Positions 32,487 to 45,066 of a stretch of DNA of 64,000 nt are shown in pieces. The translations under genes were made by a program, and so were the position numbers. The stretch comes from Holothuria scabra (Eukaryota; Echinodermata; Holothuroidea; Aspidochirotida; Holothuriidae). Below the pieces are notes generated by a model. The model searched no databases. It was not told the DNA's origin and saw only the letters and a list, made by a program, of their open reading frames with translations. Location: positions 8,395,784 through 8,459,783 of the forward strand of contig CM074190.1 of NCBI GenBank assembly GCA_037179385.1, given 5' to 3'. Every line of letters begins with the position of its first letter. The first letter of the stretch is position 1.

Positions 32487-32661
32487 GACTCAGGCGCGGA
32501 TCCAAGGGGTGGGGGGCTTTTACGGCCTCAACCCTCCCTTTTCGCGAGGCCAGACCAGCAATAAAACATACGGGGAATTAACATTGCAACTCCATCACTC
32601 CCCTGCCTTCTCTAAATTTAGCACCCTTTTTTTGGAATGTCTGGATCCGCGTCTGAGACTT
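32487..32661. mobile_element. Small TIR element (hAT-like MITE)
   Basis: Inverted ends ctcaggcgcggatcca and tggatccgcgtctgag, 15 of 16 paired. Possible short duplication agact on both sides. Just upstream (32398-32485) is a diverged copy of the GC-rich module. Confidence 0.6.
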
Positions 32662-32809
32662 CCTAATTCCATGGAGGTGTTAACTCTAAGCAGTCGTTAC
32701 TTTGAACTTTCGTTTGCGATAAAATTTAAACTACAATTTGTTTTTGTTTGTTTTTTGTTTGATTGTTCTTGTTTAAGTTCTTTACTTGGTAGTTTGTTTC
32801 TGAAACTGA

Positions 32810-35800
32810 ATGGATAATACTTCTTTTCTTGATCATCTCTGTTGTATCTGCTTCCATAGTTTTGCAGATAATGATTACTCTGTAGGCACCTGTTGTATTT
32901 GCTTTTCTGGTATTAAGTGGCACAATCACTGCCCAGTCAATCCTATCGTTAGTGTACTGAATGATATTCCCTTTGCCACTTGTAAAATTGCTTCTAAGCT
33001 TGGTTTCACGAACAATGACAATGATTCTCCCTTAAATTCTGTTGATCCTGATGTAAATTCTGTGCTTGATTCCCAAATCGACAGTTGCAAGTATTACAAT
33101 TATGATTTTTTAAATAATATTAACCCTTACATTTGGGATAAGAATTTAACTTTTTTTCATGTAAATGCTAGGTCGCTAAATAGCAACTTTAACAACCTCT
33201 CAATTTCTCTTAGCTCTGTAAAGCATAAATTTTCACTTACTGGAATTACAAAGACTTGGATTAATGATAATGAAACATTACATACCGTCTATAATATCCC
33301 AGGTTACTACTTAGAACAGGCCCCTAGAGCAAGACGAGGGGGTGGGGTTGCTTTATACTTTAATTCTGAACTTAACTACAAAGCCCGTCCAGACCTTAGT
33401 ATTTTCGTGGATGGTATTTTCGAGTCTATCTTTGTGGAGGTCTTTACTCGAAAGTCTCCTGTTATAGTAGGAGCTGTTTATTGTCCAATTGGTATTATGG
33501 GCGATGTCTTAGACATCATCCCTTCTCTTCTTGACTCTCTGAATAACGAAAATAAGACTTGTTTCCTTATGGGCGATTTCAATTGTAATCTTCTAAACCA
33601 GGCCGATAACAGTTGTACCCAATTTGTAAACCTTTTTTATTCTTACTCTTATCGCCCACTTCATAGTATACCCACTAGAGTTACATCACACTCCGCCTCA
33701 CTGCTTGATGTAATTTTCACGAACAGCTTATGTTTAAATTCCGTTTCTGGCGTAATAGTTGACGACATTTCTGATCATTTTCCCGTTTTCACCCTTGCTG
33801 ATTTAGGCGTTGATATGTCGAGAGAAAATTCAATCTTTTTCAAAAGAGACATCAACCCTGTCAGCCTTGATCTATTGCGCTCCCCAGTTCAAAACGAATC
33901 CTGGGCAGATGTCTTAAATTCTTGTGATGTTGATAGCGCCTTTAATAATTTCAATAAGAAATGCTTAAATCATTTAAATAACTGTCTTCCTTGGGTAGCC
34001 CATACCAAAAAGTGTAGTAACCGAAATTCGAAGAACTGGATCACACCAGCCATACTCAACTCTTGTAAAACAAAGAATCGCTTATTCAAAAGGTACCTCC
34101 GTAGTCGGTCTGCTGTTGCTTTGAACGAGTATAAACGATTTCGAAATCGTCTTACCTCTGTCATCAGACAGGCTAAGAAATTTTACTACACTACTTTGTT
34201 CAGCAATAGCAGGCAGGACACGAAATCTACGTGGCGCTCAATTAATACCCTGTTATATGGTTGAGGTACTGATTTTACTCCTGATAAGATAATTCACCAT
34301 GGAACTAGTGTTTCGAATCCTTTCGATGTTGCAAATATCTTTAATGATTATTTTAATGCCATTGGTCCCGCTACACAGGCTGGGATTCCCCCCTCACACG
34401 GTAGCTATAATTCGTTTCTGTCCAATCGGGTTGCTGACTCTCTTTTTATTAGTCCAGCAACATGCGAGGAAGTGTTAAATATAATATTTTCTCTTAAAAA
34501 TTCTGCCGCTGGTTTTGATGAAATTTCCTCTATGATCCTCAAAACTGTGGCTCATTCCCTGTGCACCCCACTAACCTATCTTTTTAATCTTTCGTTAGAG
34601 AAGGGTATTGTACCTAGTTCTCTCAAAATTGCACGTGTTGTCCCTGTTTTTAAATCTGGTGATAAAGATTCGGCTAATAATTACAGACCTATTTCAATTT
34701 TACCATGTCTCTCCAAAGTACTTGAAAAACTCATGTTTACCCGATTATATTCTTTTTTTGTTAAGCAAAATCCATTGTATGATTACCAATTTGGGTTTCT
34801 TCCTGGGCGTTCGACTTCGCAAGCTTTTTTATACACTTCACTAATGAAGTAACAGATGCCTTCGAAAAAAAAACAGTATACATCAGGCATTTTTCTGAAT
34901 CTGTCTAAAGCTTTTGATACATTGGACCATAGAATCTTACTCAGCAAACTTGAACATTACGGTGTTAGGGGGACTGCACTGGATTGGTTTAATAGTTATG
35001 TTACTGATCGTTACCAATATGTTGGTATTAACAATGTAAATACTATACGTAAGCCTATTATTTGTTGTGTTCCCCAGGGATCTATTCTATGTCCTTTGTT
35101 GTTTATTATTTATATCAATGATCTCCACAGGGCTAGTAATAATTTTCATGTAATTTCTTATGCTGACGATACCAACCTTTTTTATTCCAGTAATGACCTC
35201 AGTTGTTTACTAAATGTAATACAACATGAATTTGTCAATGTTCACAACTGGTTTTGTGCAAACAAGCTATCTCTCAATGTAAAGAAAACCAATTTTGTTA
35301 TTTTTACCTCACCTTCTAAGTAGTTTAATCAGAGTGTAAACAACATACAACTTTGTGGTATTAACATACAGCGTTCAAATGTTACTAAGTTTCTTGGTGT
35401 GTTTGTTGATTCTCATCTTACCTGGACTGATCATATCAAGTATGTTAGCATGAAAGTTTCAAAAGGTGTGGGGATACTTAACAGATTTCGTCAACTTCTT
35501 CCTAGGAATATTTTGGTTTCCCTGTATAATACACTTATACACCCTTATCTCACTTATTGTAATATCATTTGGGGGAGCACGTATGCTACCAGAATTCAAC
35601 CTCTCTTTATTTTACAGAAAAGGGCTATTAGATGCATATGCAACGTAGACTATCGTCATCCTACTGCACCTCTTTTCGCCAGACTTAACCTTCTAAATAT
35701 TTATGATTTAAATCGGTATCAAATCGGGTTGTTTATTTTTGACTGGCTGCATAACAGAACCCCGTCAATATTTAGTACATATTTTCAGTTTCGTGTTAGC

Positions 35801-35992
35801 CATTACCCTTACCCTTGTCGTACTTCAAATCAGTTTATCACTCCCCTTTGTAGACTTAGGCCATCTCAACTTGGTCTTCGATTTATAGGAGCAAAATTAT
35901 GGAATTCTTTACCCTTTCAAGTTACTAAGTGTAAAACACCATATGCATTTAAAAACCAGCTTAAAGTTCATTTTATTGCAAACTGCCTTTGA
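32810..35992 (+). pseudogene. LINE-B: near full-length CR1/L2-like retrotransposon ORF
   Basis: One frame of 1061 codons with zinc finger, endonuclease and RT. Residues 11-46 hold a Cys/His-rich PHD-like finger (CCICF...TCCICF...HNHC). The APE endonuclease runs from FFHVNARSLNSNFNNL (115-130) through GDFNCN (255-260) to SDHFPVF (321-327). RT: NYRPISILPCLSKVLEKLM, YQFGFLPGRSTSQAF, FLNLSKAFDTLDHRILL, CVPQGSILCPLLF and the catalytic SYADDTNLF (YADD at 35159-35170), then thumb and C-terminal region ending KVHFIANCL. Damage: TGA at 34262, TAA at 34850 inside a short out-of-frame stretch, and TAG at 35321. The endonuclease catalytic Glu is Lys (ITKTW, residue 148, 33251-33253) and PQGSILG reads PQGSILC. 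Confidence 0.93.
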
Positions 35993-36277
35993 ACTTCCGT
36001 CTTTGTTCTTCTGTGATTTTGTGTTTCTATTCCTTTTGTCGCCTTTTCTGTTTGTTTTTAGGGGTGTCAACACCCACAAGCTCCAATGAGCTTTTAGTTG
36101 CCACTCCTCAGTCTCTTACTTTGTTTTGCTTTGTTATGTAAAGTAATTTTTTGTGGGGTGTTTAGCATGATTTCTTACATACCGTAATTCCGTTACCTTT
36201 ACCTCTCTCAAAATGTTGTTATGTATTTTATATTATGGTAAGAGATTGGAATAAATGTCGAACTGAACTGAACAATA
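35993..36277 (+). other. LINE-B 3' UTR and short tandem tail
   Basis: T-rich 3' region ending in aactgaactgaac (36261-36273), a short tandem repeat like the 3' tails of CR1/L2 LINEs instead of poly(A). A potential stem acacccac...gggtgtc occurs near 36061-36080. Confidence 0.65.
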
Positions 36278-36422
36278 AGAAATGTACGGAAGCTTAAAAG
36301 TGCCACAAGATCACAATATCTTTTTGGCTAGTAAGTTAACATTTTTCAGAAAAATGTCAAGATGACAACATAATATCTCGTCAAAAAACACAAAAATTAT
36401 GAAATGAGAACTTGACACATTT

Positions 36423-37040
36423 CGTCATTTCAACAATTTTCTGCAAAATGTTAAATTCCTCACATCTTTCCAAGTGTGGAAAGCTACATTTTTCTGAAAA
36501 ATTACAAAATGACAACTTATTATATCTCGTCATTTCAACAATTTTCTGCAAAATGTTGAATTTCTCACATCTTTTCAAGTGTGTAAAGCAACAATTTTTT
36601 GAAAAATGATGAAATGACAACATATCATATCTCGTCATTTCAACAATTTTCTGCAAAATGTTAAATTCCTCACATCTTTCCAACTGTGCAAAGCAACAAT
36701 TTTCTGAAAAATGACGAAATTACAACTTATAATATCTCGTCTTTTCAACAATTTTTTGCAAAATGGTAAATTTCTCACATCTGTCCAAGTGTGCAAGGCA
36801 ACAATTTTCTGCAAAATGACGAAAAGACAACTAATCATAGCTCGTCATTCCAACAATTTTCTGCAAAATGTTAAATTTCTCATATCTTTTCAAGTGTGCA
36901 AAGCAACGGATTTTTGAAAAATGACGAAATGACAACTTATAATAGCTCTTCATTTCAACAATTTTCTGCAAAATGCTAAGTTTCTCACATTTTTCCAAGT
37001 GTGCAAGGCAACAATTTTCTGAAAAATGATAAAATGATTA
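36423..37040. repeat. Left-arm tandem repeat, 105 bp x 6
   Basis: The word cgtcatttcaacaatttt (or a close variant) starts at 36423, 36528, 36633, 36738, 36843 and 36948, exactly 105 bp apart each time. Units also share ctcacatctttccaagtgtg and gcaacaattttctgaaaaat. Since 105 is divisible by 3, open frames on both strands repeat with it and are not genes. Confidence 0.93.
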
Positions 37041-38208
37041 CATGTCTTTTTATCAGTTTTCTACTGTGGTTCTGAGGGGACATTGCATTTCTCTCTTCAA
37101 ATAAGGGATATGATACATTACCCAAAAAGTTGCTTTATTGACATGTTTTAATTTTCGGATTATTGGAGGACAATTGGAAATGATCAATTGTCGTCATGTT
37201 GTTTTCATAGTTTGTTGAGCAACGGATGAAGTGAGGGAGACAAGAGGGGGGTTAAAATAAATTAACACCAAATATTGTAGATGCCTGGTCACCAAAACAT
37301 TTGGTTGATTAAGAGTATATGGCTTTGGACAACAAATCAACCGGTAGGCTGCAATGGGTGAAGCCCTTAGAGGGGCAGTTTTTGACACTAAGCTGAGCAC
37401 CAAGTGACGAACCCATAGATAGTTGACACCCGGGCGGACCCCCTGTGTAGACCAATCCAGGATATTGTTGTCACTTTGAATCATCATGAAAAACCAAGCA
37501 TATCCAAAGTATCATTTCTCCATTTTCCAGTGCTTACAATACTATTTTGTCGAAATCCAACAATTCTGAAATTAGCGTTGGAGTCCCCAGGCATACGCAG
37601 TATTACAGGGGCAAGGGTATACTTCCCCCACACGTTTAAAGAGTTTAAGAATAAAAATAATAAGAAAGGGCGAAAGGAAGGGAGCCCAGAGAAATTACAA
37701 GACTTTTCAATAGCCTATTATGATTAAATTTTGCAATGTTAAATGAAGGAATACATGATGAACATCAAAAGCAATAAAAATACGAGCAAAATTTTCTCCG
37801 CGCGCATCACGCGCACTCCGAGAACAAACTCACTAATACAAGTGAAATTTGAAAATTCTTTTCTCCTACGCGCCAGAAAACTTAGACCGAAGACAATATT
37901 ACTGGCAGCTTAAGATTTTGTGCAACTTTAAACAAACTGACAAGCCGTAGTATCTGCCGGGGGCAGGGGGCAAAGTGCCTCGTTGACGTTTCGACCGGGA
38001 ACATCAGTTCAAACCTCCGGATTGAAAAAAGGGCAAATAAGGAAGAGAGAAACGGAGAGACAGGGATAAGAATATGAGTGAAAGGGAAGGAGATTATTTA
38101 ACTTCAGAGAGACTGACAAGATCTGCCTCTTTACAAGTAAAATACATGCCATTCCGATGAATGTCCGTCTGATTAACGCAGCGAAAAGTTCAAAACAGTT
38201 CTTTGTAG
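37041..38208. other. Foldback interior, no gene seen
   Basis: 37194-37487 is open on the minus strand without a recognisable domain. No other feature. Confidence 0.45.
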
Positions 38209-38895
38209 CAATCCCCCCCCACCCCAAGATTTTCTTCAGGCCCCCCAGATTTTTTGCGTCCTGATAAAGTAATTGAAAAAATTTAATGTTTGAACAGAAA
38301 TAAACTTTGAAGTATTTCCTTCAAAACAGTAAATTAATAAAATGTGTAAAAATTAAGAAATAAAAAACATGGATGAATGTGTGTAGAACACATTTTGTGC
38401 GCACGTATGAAATCAAGTAATAACTTCAAAATGCCTACTTTCACTAAATTAGATATCGTTTGTGATCTGCACTGTCGTTTATTGCATTTCACTTAGAAGA
38501 TGAAACGAAAGTCTTGACGACAAACTTTAATGTGACCTTGTTAGGTTAAGACACTTTCTGCCTTTCAGATGGCTGATCGATTTACTGAAAATAAGGCAAT
38601 CGTACACTGGAGACCACTCTTACACGACCATTCCTATACTTTATCGTACACAAAATATGCCGTAAGCAGGTAAGGCGAAGGTACTGCCTTCGGATAATTC
38701 TTCCATTCCATCCTTAACAAGTAGGCCTATGTCGTGCCTCACTGCTGTCCATGACAAGTGCCACTGTAGGACGATTTTTATCGACAGGTCCTCTTTTTAC
38801 TAGTTGGCACTGGCGTCCGGGGGATTTGTAAAATGTCCACAAGGTCCGGATTTCATGTGTTTCCCACATGATCCATACTTCTGCTTTGCGGTTCA
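38209..38895. repeat. Dispersed repeat D, copy 1
   Basis: Collinear with 43665-44300: shared stretches include ttgaagtatttccttcaaaa, aacacattttgtgcgcacgt, gtcgtttattgcatttcact and ttgttaggttaagac. Copy 1 lies in the foldback centre. No coding potential. Confidence 0.85.
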
Positions 38896-41800
38896 ATTAT
38901 TTTGAGGCATTTATTCGTAGTATTTTAATGTTGACTACGTAATGTACCGATAAACAAATACTGCACCATTTTGCACATTGTTTCTTTGGTAGTATATATG
39001 TCTCTTGTAAAATCCCAGTCTACAAAAACTAAAATTATTCTGGTATTTTTCACGCTCCCCCAAAAGCGAAAATCCTAAAACTTAGCCCTACAATCAGTTC
39101 AAAGTTTTGCCAAACATAGCACCATTTTGCCTCTAGGAAATCTAACGCAAAGAAAATTTCTCAGAGGGGGACACAACTACTTTTGGTCTTCCTGTTAAAG
39201 GGTGAGGTACTGCCTTAGGTAAGCTGAAATCCATTCAAATATTGCCTAATTTGCGGCTGGGTACATCCAGTTTAAAACATGTGGGAAGTGCCGTTTCCGG
39301 CCATCTGGAGGTGTCTTAAAGCCCAAAATTTTCTTGTACGCCCCGCGCCAACCGATGGTGGCGCTTCGCTTAGATAGTCTTGCCATACCTGACCCTCGGA
39401 GGTACTAGGCCCCACCATGTGTTACCTAGGCCCCCCAAAAAATCCCATCCTGGCTACACCACCGTACCAAAAAGAATCAGTAGTCGCCCACTTTTCAAAA
39501 CGACATGTACTAAGCCCTATATTCTCAACCTTTTTCCATCTTCGGACAGCCCGTTGGGAAAAAGTAAATCCCTTTATTGTATTATTATTTATTAATGGGG
39601 GAATGGTCCTCTCCTCTTGACACGCCACTGGTTCTCACCGACGTCTCCTCAGGGACCCTAAGTTGTGGTACGTACGTCAATCAAGAGTTCATGTGCGAAA
39701 AATCCTTTAAACCTTGAATGCACTGTTTTCTGCACGCATCAGGTACGGTTTGCACTCAGAGTGAGGCCCCAGGCGGCCCCTGTACGTGCCATTGTTTACA
39801 GACGTTACTTTCTTATTTAGTGCTGGAAATCTTTGTATGAATTTTAGGAGCACAGGACCTTCAAAATCGCCTAAAGGGGCTTACCATTAAAACTTTTCCA
39901 ATCAGACATCCTGTATCTCGCCCTAGACACACTCATGGTACTCTTTCTAAAGGCTGTGAGAGGATCGAAAAGAAAAAGAAATGAAAGAAAAAAAGATAGG
40001 CAAGAGAAAAGTGGACGGAATTTCGGTGGGAGAAGGGAGGGGGATAGGGTTAAGGGACAGTTGCACTTGACATTTCGAAACCGTTAATGGAAGTTTGCGC
40101 ACATGAGAAAAAATACTGAAATGCTGAAAATTTCACTGCCCAGGTTATGATTTTGATGTCCTTAGAACCTGTGAAATCACATATAAGGGTTGAACCCAAA
40201 ATTTTTCTCTTCATGGAACAGTAGATCCTTCTTACCTGGCTTACTTCTCCCGACCAATGAACGAATCCTCTTCCCTGTACATGATACACAGGTTGAGTAC
40301 ACCTAAAGCACATACGCAGACTAAAGATATTTAATATTATTTCTCATACCGTGCTACAGAATGCTTTTATAAAATAGCCTATAACTACCCTTAATTATGT
40401 GCTTGATTCAGTTTGCATAGAATGTAATTTTTAATTTGAATCAAATGTACCCTTTAGTTTCTTAATCTAAATTTGATCCTGAAGCAATTTTAATTAAGAG
40501 AATGTTTAGATGGAACGTATTGATATACAAGGTAAGGGATATGCCATTTCCCCACCTGGGAGGTATCTTTCACCAAGATTTTCTTCCAAGGTCTTTGCTA
40601 CGGCTACACACCAAGCGATGGTGGATTTCCCAGTGGAGTACCAAAAGGGGGAGGGGCATGCACTGCATACCAGTATTTTACATGGGTGTCATGTCACTAC
40701 GCTAAATAAGTAGGATTTCCAAACATATATTCAGCTCAAAGCTTTACCAAAGAAGCATTGGTTTGCCCCCCTCCCTCTATTTTTTCTTAACCATTCTTTA
40801 TTTCAGTTCATATTTGTGTGTTCAATTTACATCGTGAAGTTACTTGAAAACAACATTTTAGCTTGAAAGCACTTCCTTGCAACAGGAGAACTAAGATCTT
40901 ATTTCCTTTTGGTGAAAATGCAATGGAAGTAAGGGTGAAGTGGCAAATAATTAAAAATTGTTAAAAAACGCTGTCTGTAGAGCATACATAAACAATAGAT
41001 ACCGTTGATTTTGGTAGGTCAAACTGAGATACTAAGAGAGAGAGAAAAAAAGCACTGAAAATAGAGAATCATATTTAACAATGGAACGGGGTCTTATATC
41101 CGAAAAAACTCATTCAGTTTCAACGAACGTACTTCATTATCCACTCTCTTTAAACTAAATAGCTCTTCTTCCATACAAGACTGAAAATTACTGTAGAAAA
41201 AAGTGCATTTGGAATCCTATTGTTTATTTTACAATTAAAGATAAAGTATTTTGTATGAAGGATGCAGAAATTTCTTGAATGTTTAAAGCATGTACGTAAC
41301 AAGGCATTGGTAGTGCAGTGTTTAAACTCCCAACTAACCAACCATACTATCTTGTAGTTCTAAATTTACAGCGGTTAAAGGCACGTTCTGGAGGGTTTTC
41401 GCCTCTGTCTTGTAAGAAAAACAAAAATATTCCACACAATGTCCTTCAAACCCTATCACTATACCATTTTCCTAACTCAAGATATCTCACTTTAAAGATT
41501 GGTTACTTTTGTTAAAAATACCTCTGTTCTTCAACACAGAAAGTTATGTAATGTGGGCACATTGCTTCAAATTCTTTTTGATTTTCTTTATAATTGAACT
41601 TCCTGTTTGTCCTTGAAATTTGATACTGTTGGAATGTTTGAATATCTTTTCCTGAAGATATAGCATTACCCTTCACCATATGTAGAGTACAACAACAATG
41701 TTGATTAATATTGTCTGCAGAGGCATCATAATTATAAATAAATTGAATGCAATGTTAAAATTAATGTGCCACGTTGACATCACAGATTTCCCATGATGCA

Positions 41801-42179
41801 TCAAATACCAAGAAAATTTACCTCGCTAGGAATTTCCCATGCTACGGCACTGAGATTTTTCCAGAGTCACAGAATCTTTATCGGCCAAATGTTGGGGTGA
41901 TCATGCCTCTGCAGTATTCGGGATAAGTGCTGTTAATTTTTTTAGACCTACCCAGTGCCCCCACCTCATTCACTCCACCCCCTGCTCAACAAACAGTAAA
42001 AACACCATGTCGACAACTTATCTGCTAACAATTCTGTCATGTTCTAGTAGAATCCGAAACTTAAAACATGACAACTAAGCAAGTTGGTTAAGTAACATCA
42101 ACTAAAATATTCCACGTTTGAAGAAAGGAATGCGATGTCCTGTCAGGACCACGGTAGAAATTGATAGCAAGGAAAAATA
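38896..42179. other. Foldback interior with GC-rich module copies
   Basis: Reversed module copies at about 39285-39385 and 40535-40650. hAT-like words tggctacaccacc and gacacgccactgg occur at about 39455 and 39620. No convincing ORF. The remainder is AT-rich with nothing recognised. Confidence 0.5.
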
Positions 42180-42892
42180 TTGCTTAGTTGTCATTCAATC
42201 ATTTTGCATAAAATTGTTGCAGAAACCTTACGATCTAATAAATCGTCATTTCAATTTTTTTCCGAAAAGTGTTGCTTTGCACACTTGAAAAGATGTGAGA
42301 AATTCATCATTTTGCAAAAAATTGTTGAAATGACGAGATATGACAAGTTGCCATTTCATCATTTTACAGAAAAATGTTGCTTTGCACACTTGGAAAAATG
42401 TGAGAAATTCAACATTTTGCAGAACATTGTTGAAATGACGAGATATGATAAGTTGTCATGTCGTCATTTTTAAGGAATTTGTTGCTTTGCGCACTTGGAA
42501 AGATGTGAGAAATTCAACATTTTGCAGGAAACTGTTGAAATGACGAGATATGATAAGATGTCATTTCATCATTTTTCAAAAAATTGTTGCTTTGCACACT
42601 TGGAAAAAATGTGAGGAACTCAACATTTTGCAGAAAATTGTTGAAATAACGAGATATGATATGTTGCCATTTCATCATTTTTCAGAAAATTGTTTCTCTG
42701 CACACTTGGCAGGATGAGAGAAATTTCACATTTTGCAGAAAATTGTTGAAATGAAGAAATGTGATAAGTTCTCATATCATCATTTTTCTGTTTTTTGACG
42801 AGATATTATGTTGTCATCTTGACATTTTTCTGAAAAATGTTAGCTCACTAGCCAAAAGATATTGTGATCTTGTGGCACTTTTAAGCTTCCGT
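42180..42892. repeat. Right arm of the foldback element
   Basis: Reverse complement of the left arm. Unit landmarks (tgacgagata or variants) at 42331, 42436, 42541, 42647 and 42752, that is 105 bp apart with one 106. The outermost part mirrors 36284-36400. Confidence 0.9.
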
Positions 42893-42898
42893 AGAAAT

Positions 42899-43520
42899 CA
42901 GCAAATTGCAGTACTATCCTAAATTACCAAATAAAATGTACCACTTCAACTTTCCGGCCAAAACTGCGGGCTCTTTACATACCTGGCTATTTTCCTGTTT
43001 GCATGTGTAATCTTAAAACAGGCAGTTGCAACACATCATCGGTTAAAACCATCCAAAAAGATTTTCATCTTTCCCCCGAATAAAATTTTTTTCATATCCG
43101 ACCCATACAAAAGTTTTCTGTAAAATCAATTCTACAACTCTAGAGTCCAAATTTGCAGTCCCTTTAGGCTTATATATTTTCAATAGAAGTTTCTATAGCT
43201 CACTGTTTCTATATTATATTGAACAATCTCTGTGGTGAGCAATCCTACAAAATACTCTATATAGGAATTCTGTATAAAAACAGAGTGATTCATTTCTACA
43301 TAAATTTCTTTAAAATTTCTATTAATTATCTATAAAGTACCAAATCTGCATATTCAGGATTTTAATTCATTGAAAAACAAGATAGTAAGGAGAGTCATAG
43401 ACAAATTCCATTAGTTTCAAAAATTTCACAGCCGATTTTACTTTTTATTTATTTCGCGTTACCAGACTTTTCCATTTGGGGCTGAGGCGAGAGCTTGAGC
43501 AGTAGGACAAGCAAAAATGA
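42899..43520. other. No gene seen
   Basis: AT-rich; the only recognisable word is aaataaaatgtaccact near 42931, which recurs near 7485, 49560 and 51400 downstream of GC-rich modules. Confidence 0.4.
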
Positions 43521-43524
43521 CATC

Positions 43525-44574
43525 ATTTAAGCGGAGCGTCGCCATCGCTTTACCGTAGCGTACACGGAAAATTTCTCAGATTGCCGGAAATGGCACAGTA
43601 CGATCACTTTCATACAACTAAAACAATGGCGTAGCAACGGGGGCCTGGGGGCATAGCCCCACCCTCCACCCCAGATTTTCTCCAGCAACCCCCCCCCCCC
43701 CCCAGATTTTTTGGCGAACTGATAAAGTGATTGAGAAAAAATAGAATGTTTGAACGGAAATAAACTTTGGAGTATTTCCTTCAAAAACAGTAAATAATGA
43801 AAATGTGTAACAACTAAGAAAACATGCGTGAATGTTTTTGAAACACATTTTGTGCGCACGTATGAATGCCTACTTTCACTTTATTAGATACCGTTTATAA
43901 TCTGCATTGTCGTTTATTGCATTTCACTTCCAAGATGAAACGAGGACAAACTCGAATGTGACTTTGTTAGGTTAAGACCCTTTCTGCCTTTCGGATGGCT
44001 GGTTGATTTACTGAAAACAATGCAATCATACACTGGAGGTCATTCTTACACGATCATTCCTATACTTTATCATACACAAAATATTCCGTAAGGGTAAGGT
44101 ATTGCTTTCGAATAATTCTTCCCTTCCATCCTTCCATCCTAACTACTGCCCATGACTAGTCCCGCCGTGGAACGATTTTTATGGCAAATCTTCTTTTTAC
44201 TAGTTGGTACTGGCGTCCGGGCGGATTTGTAAAATGTTCACAAGGTCCGGATTATGTTTCCCACATTATCCCTACTTCTGCCTTTCTGTTTAAATATTTT
44301 TTTAAATAAGTATTTTATTACTGTGGAAACACAGCAGTGTCAACGGTTAGAGATACAATACTGTAAAAATCAGTGAAATATTATGGTTAATTTTTAAATG
44401 GCTGTGTTAATTAAGAGGAAATCAAACGAGACAACAACAAGAATTATATCAACTAGATGCGGCAAAGTGATGTTGGCGCTCCGCTTAGATGGTGTCGTTT
44501 TTGCTTGCCCCACTACTCAACATTTTATCCCCACAGTCCCCTGCCCAAAATTCTGGTTACACCACTGCTCAACT
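43525..44574. mobile_element. hAT-like element carrying repeat D copy 2
   Basis: A module copy (43525-43600) precedes an end caatggcgtagcaacggggg (43626). The other end, read inward, is cagtggtgtaaccagaattt (complement of 44555-44574). The ends resemble CAGTGGCGTA-type hAT termini, but no 8 bp duplication was found. Repeat D copy 2 occupies 43665-44300, and a short reversed module lies at 44462-44500. Confidence 0.55.
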
Positions 44575-44810
44575 TGATTAGCACAGGCCAAAAAAATACA
44601 TAGTTCCACCAAATTCATATCATACAGCATACATGCATAAAATGAGATTGTTCTGTTTACACATTGAGTCTTGTAGCTTACACGCATCATGATCAAGAAT
44701 TAAACTGAGATTGTGTCTTCAATAGGCTGGCCATAACTGTCTAAAACCAAGACCATATCTTAGGGACAGGAATTTGCAACAGGCTCTCAATGAAGTTAGA
44801 TCAACCTTAA

Positions 44811-45026
44811 AGGGCAGGAGCATTCATTCCAAATTGAAGAAGTGAAGTAGACTGTCCAGTTTCATGATTGGCTGTTGGGAGTCATGTGACAATGTTTTTT
44901 CTCTTCAAATGTAAAATTTACCACAAATAACTGCTTGGTTTACCTTGAATATGCAACAGTAAAGTCATAAAATGAAATGAAAGATACTTTGAAGAGATAT
45001 AATATGAAAATTGCGTTATTTAGCCC
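44811..45026. mobile_element. TTAA-MITE family A, right-truncated copy
   Basis: Left ttaa at 44807-44810, then agggcaggagcattcattcc. It is collinear with the reverse complement of 45729-45981 until gcgttatttagccca, where similarity stops. Confidence 0.7.
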
Positions 45027-45066
45027 ACGAAGAATGCCGTGGAGCTTAGGTCCTTCCGAATATTAA

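Larger units (their letters stand above)
36284..42892. mobile_element. Foldback-type element with long modular inverted arms
   Basis: 6.6 kb element whose ends are long inverted repeats: left arm 36284-37040, right arm 42180-42892. The outer ~120 bp of each arm match (cggaagcttaaaagtgccac inward from each end). The inner arm is tandem 105 bp units, six on the left and five or six on the right. A direct repeat agaaat lies on both sides (36278-36283 and 42893-42898). Long modular inverted arms are the definition of foldback elements; the sea-urchin TU elements are of this kind. The 5.1 kb centre shows no transposase, only other repeats, so it is probably non-autonomous. Confidence 0.82.

Noticed and set aside
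36381..36917. Several ~65-100 codon open frames on both strands
   Set aside because: Products of the 105 bp tandem unit, whose length is divisible by three.
43527..43859. 110-codon minus-strand open frame
   Set aside because: Overlaps hAT-like terminal and poly-C sequence and repeat D. The Gly run comes from the C tract.
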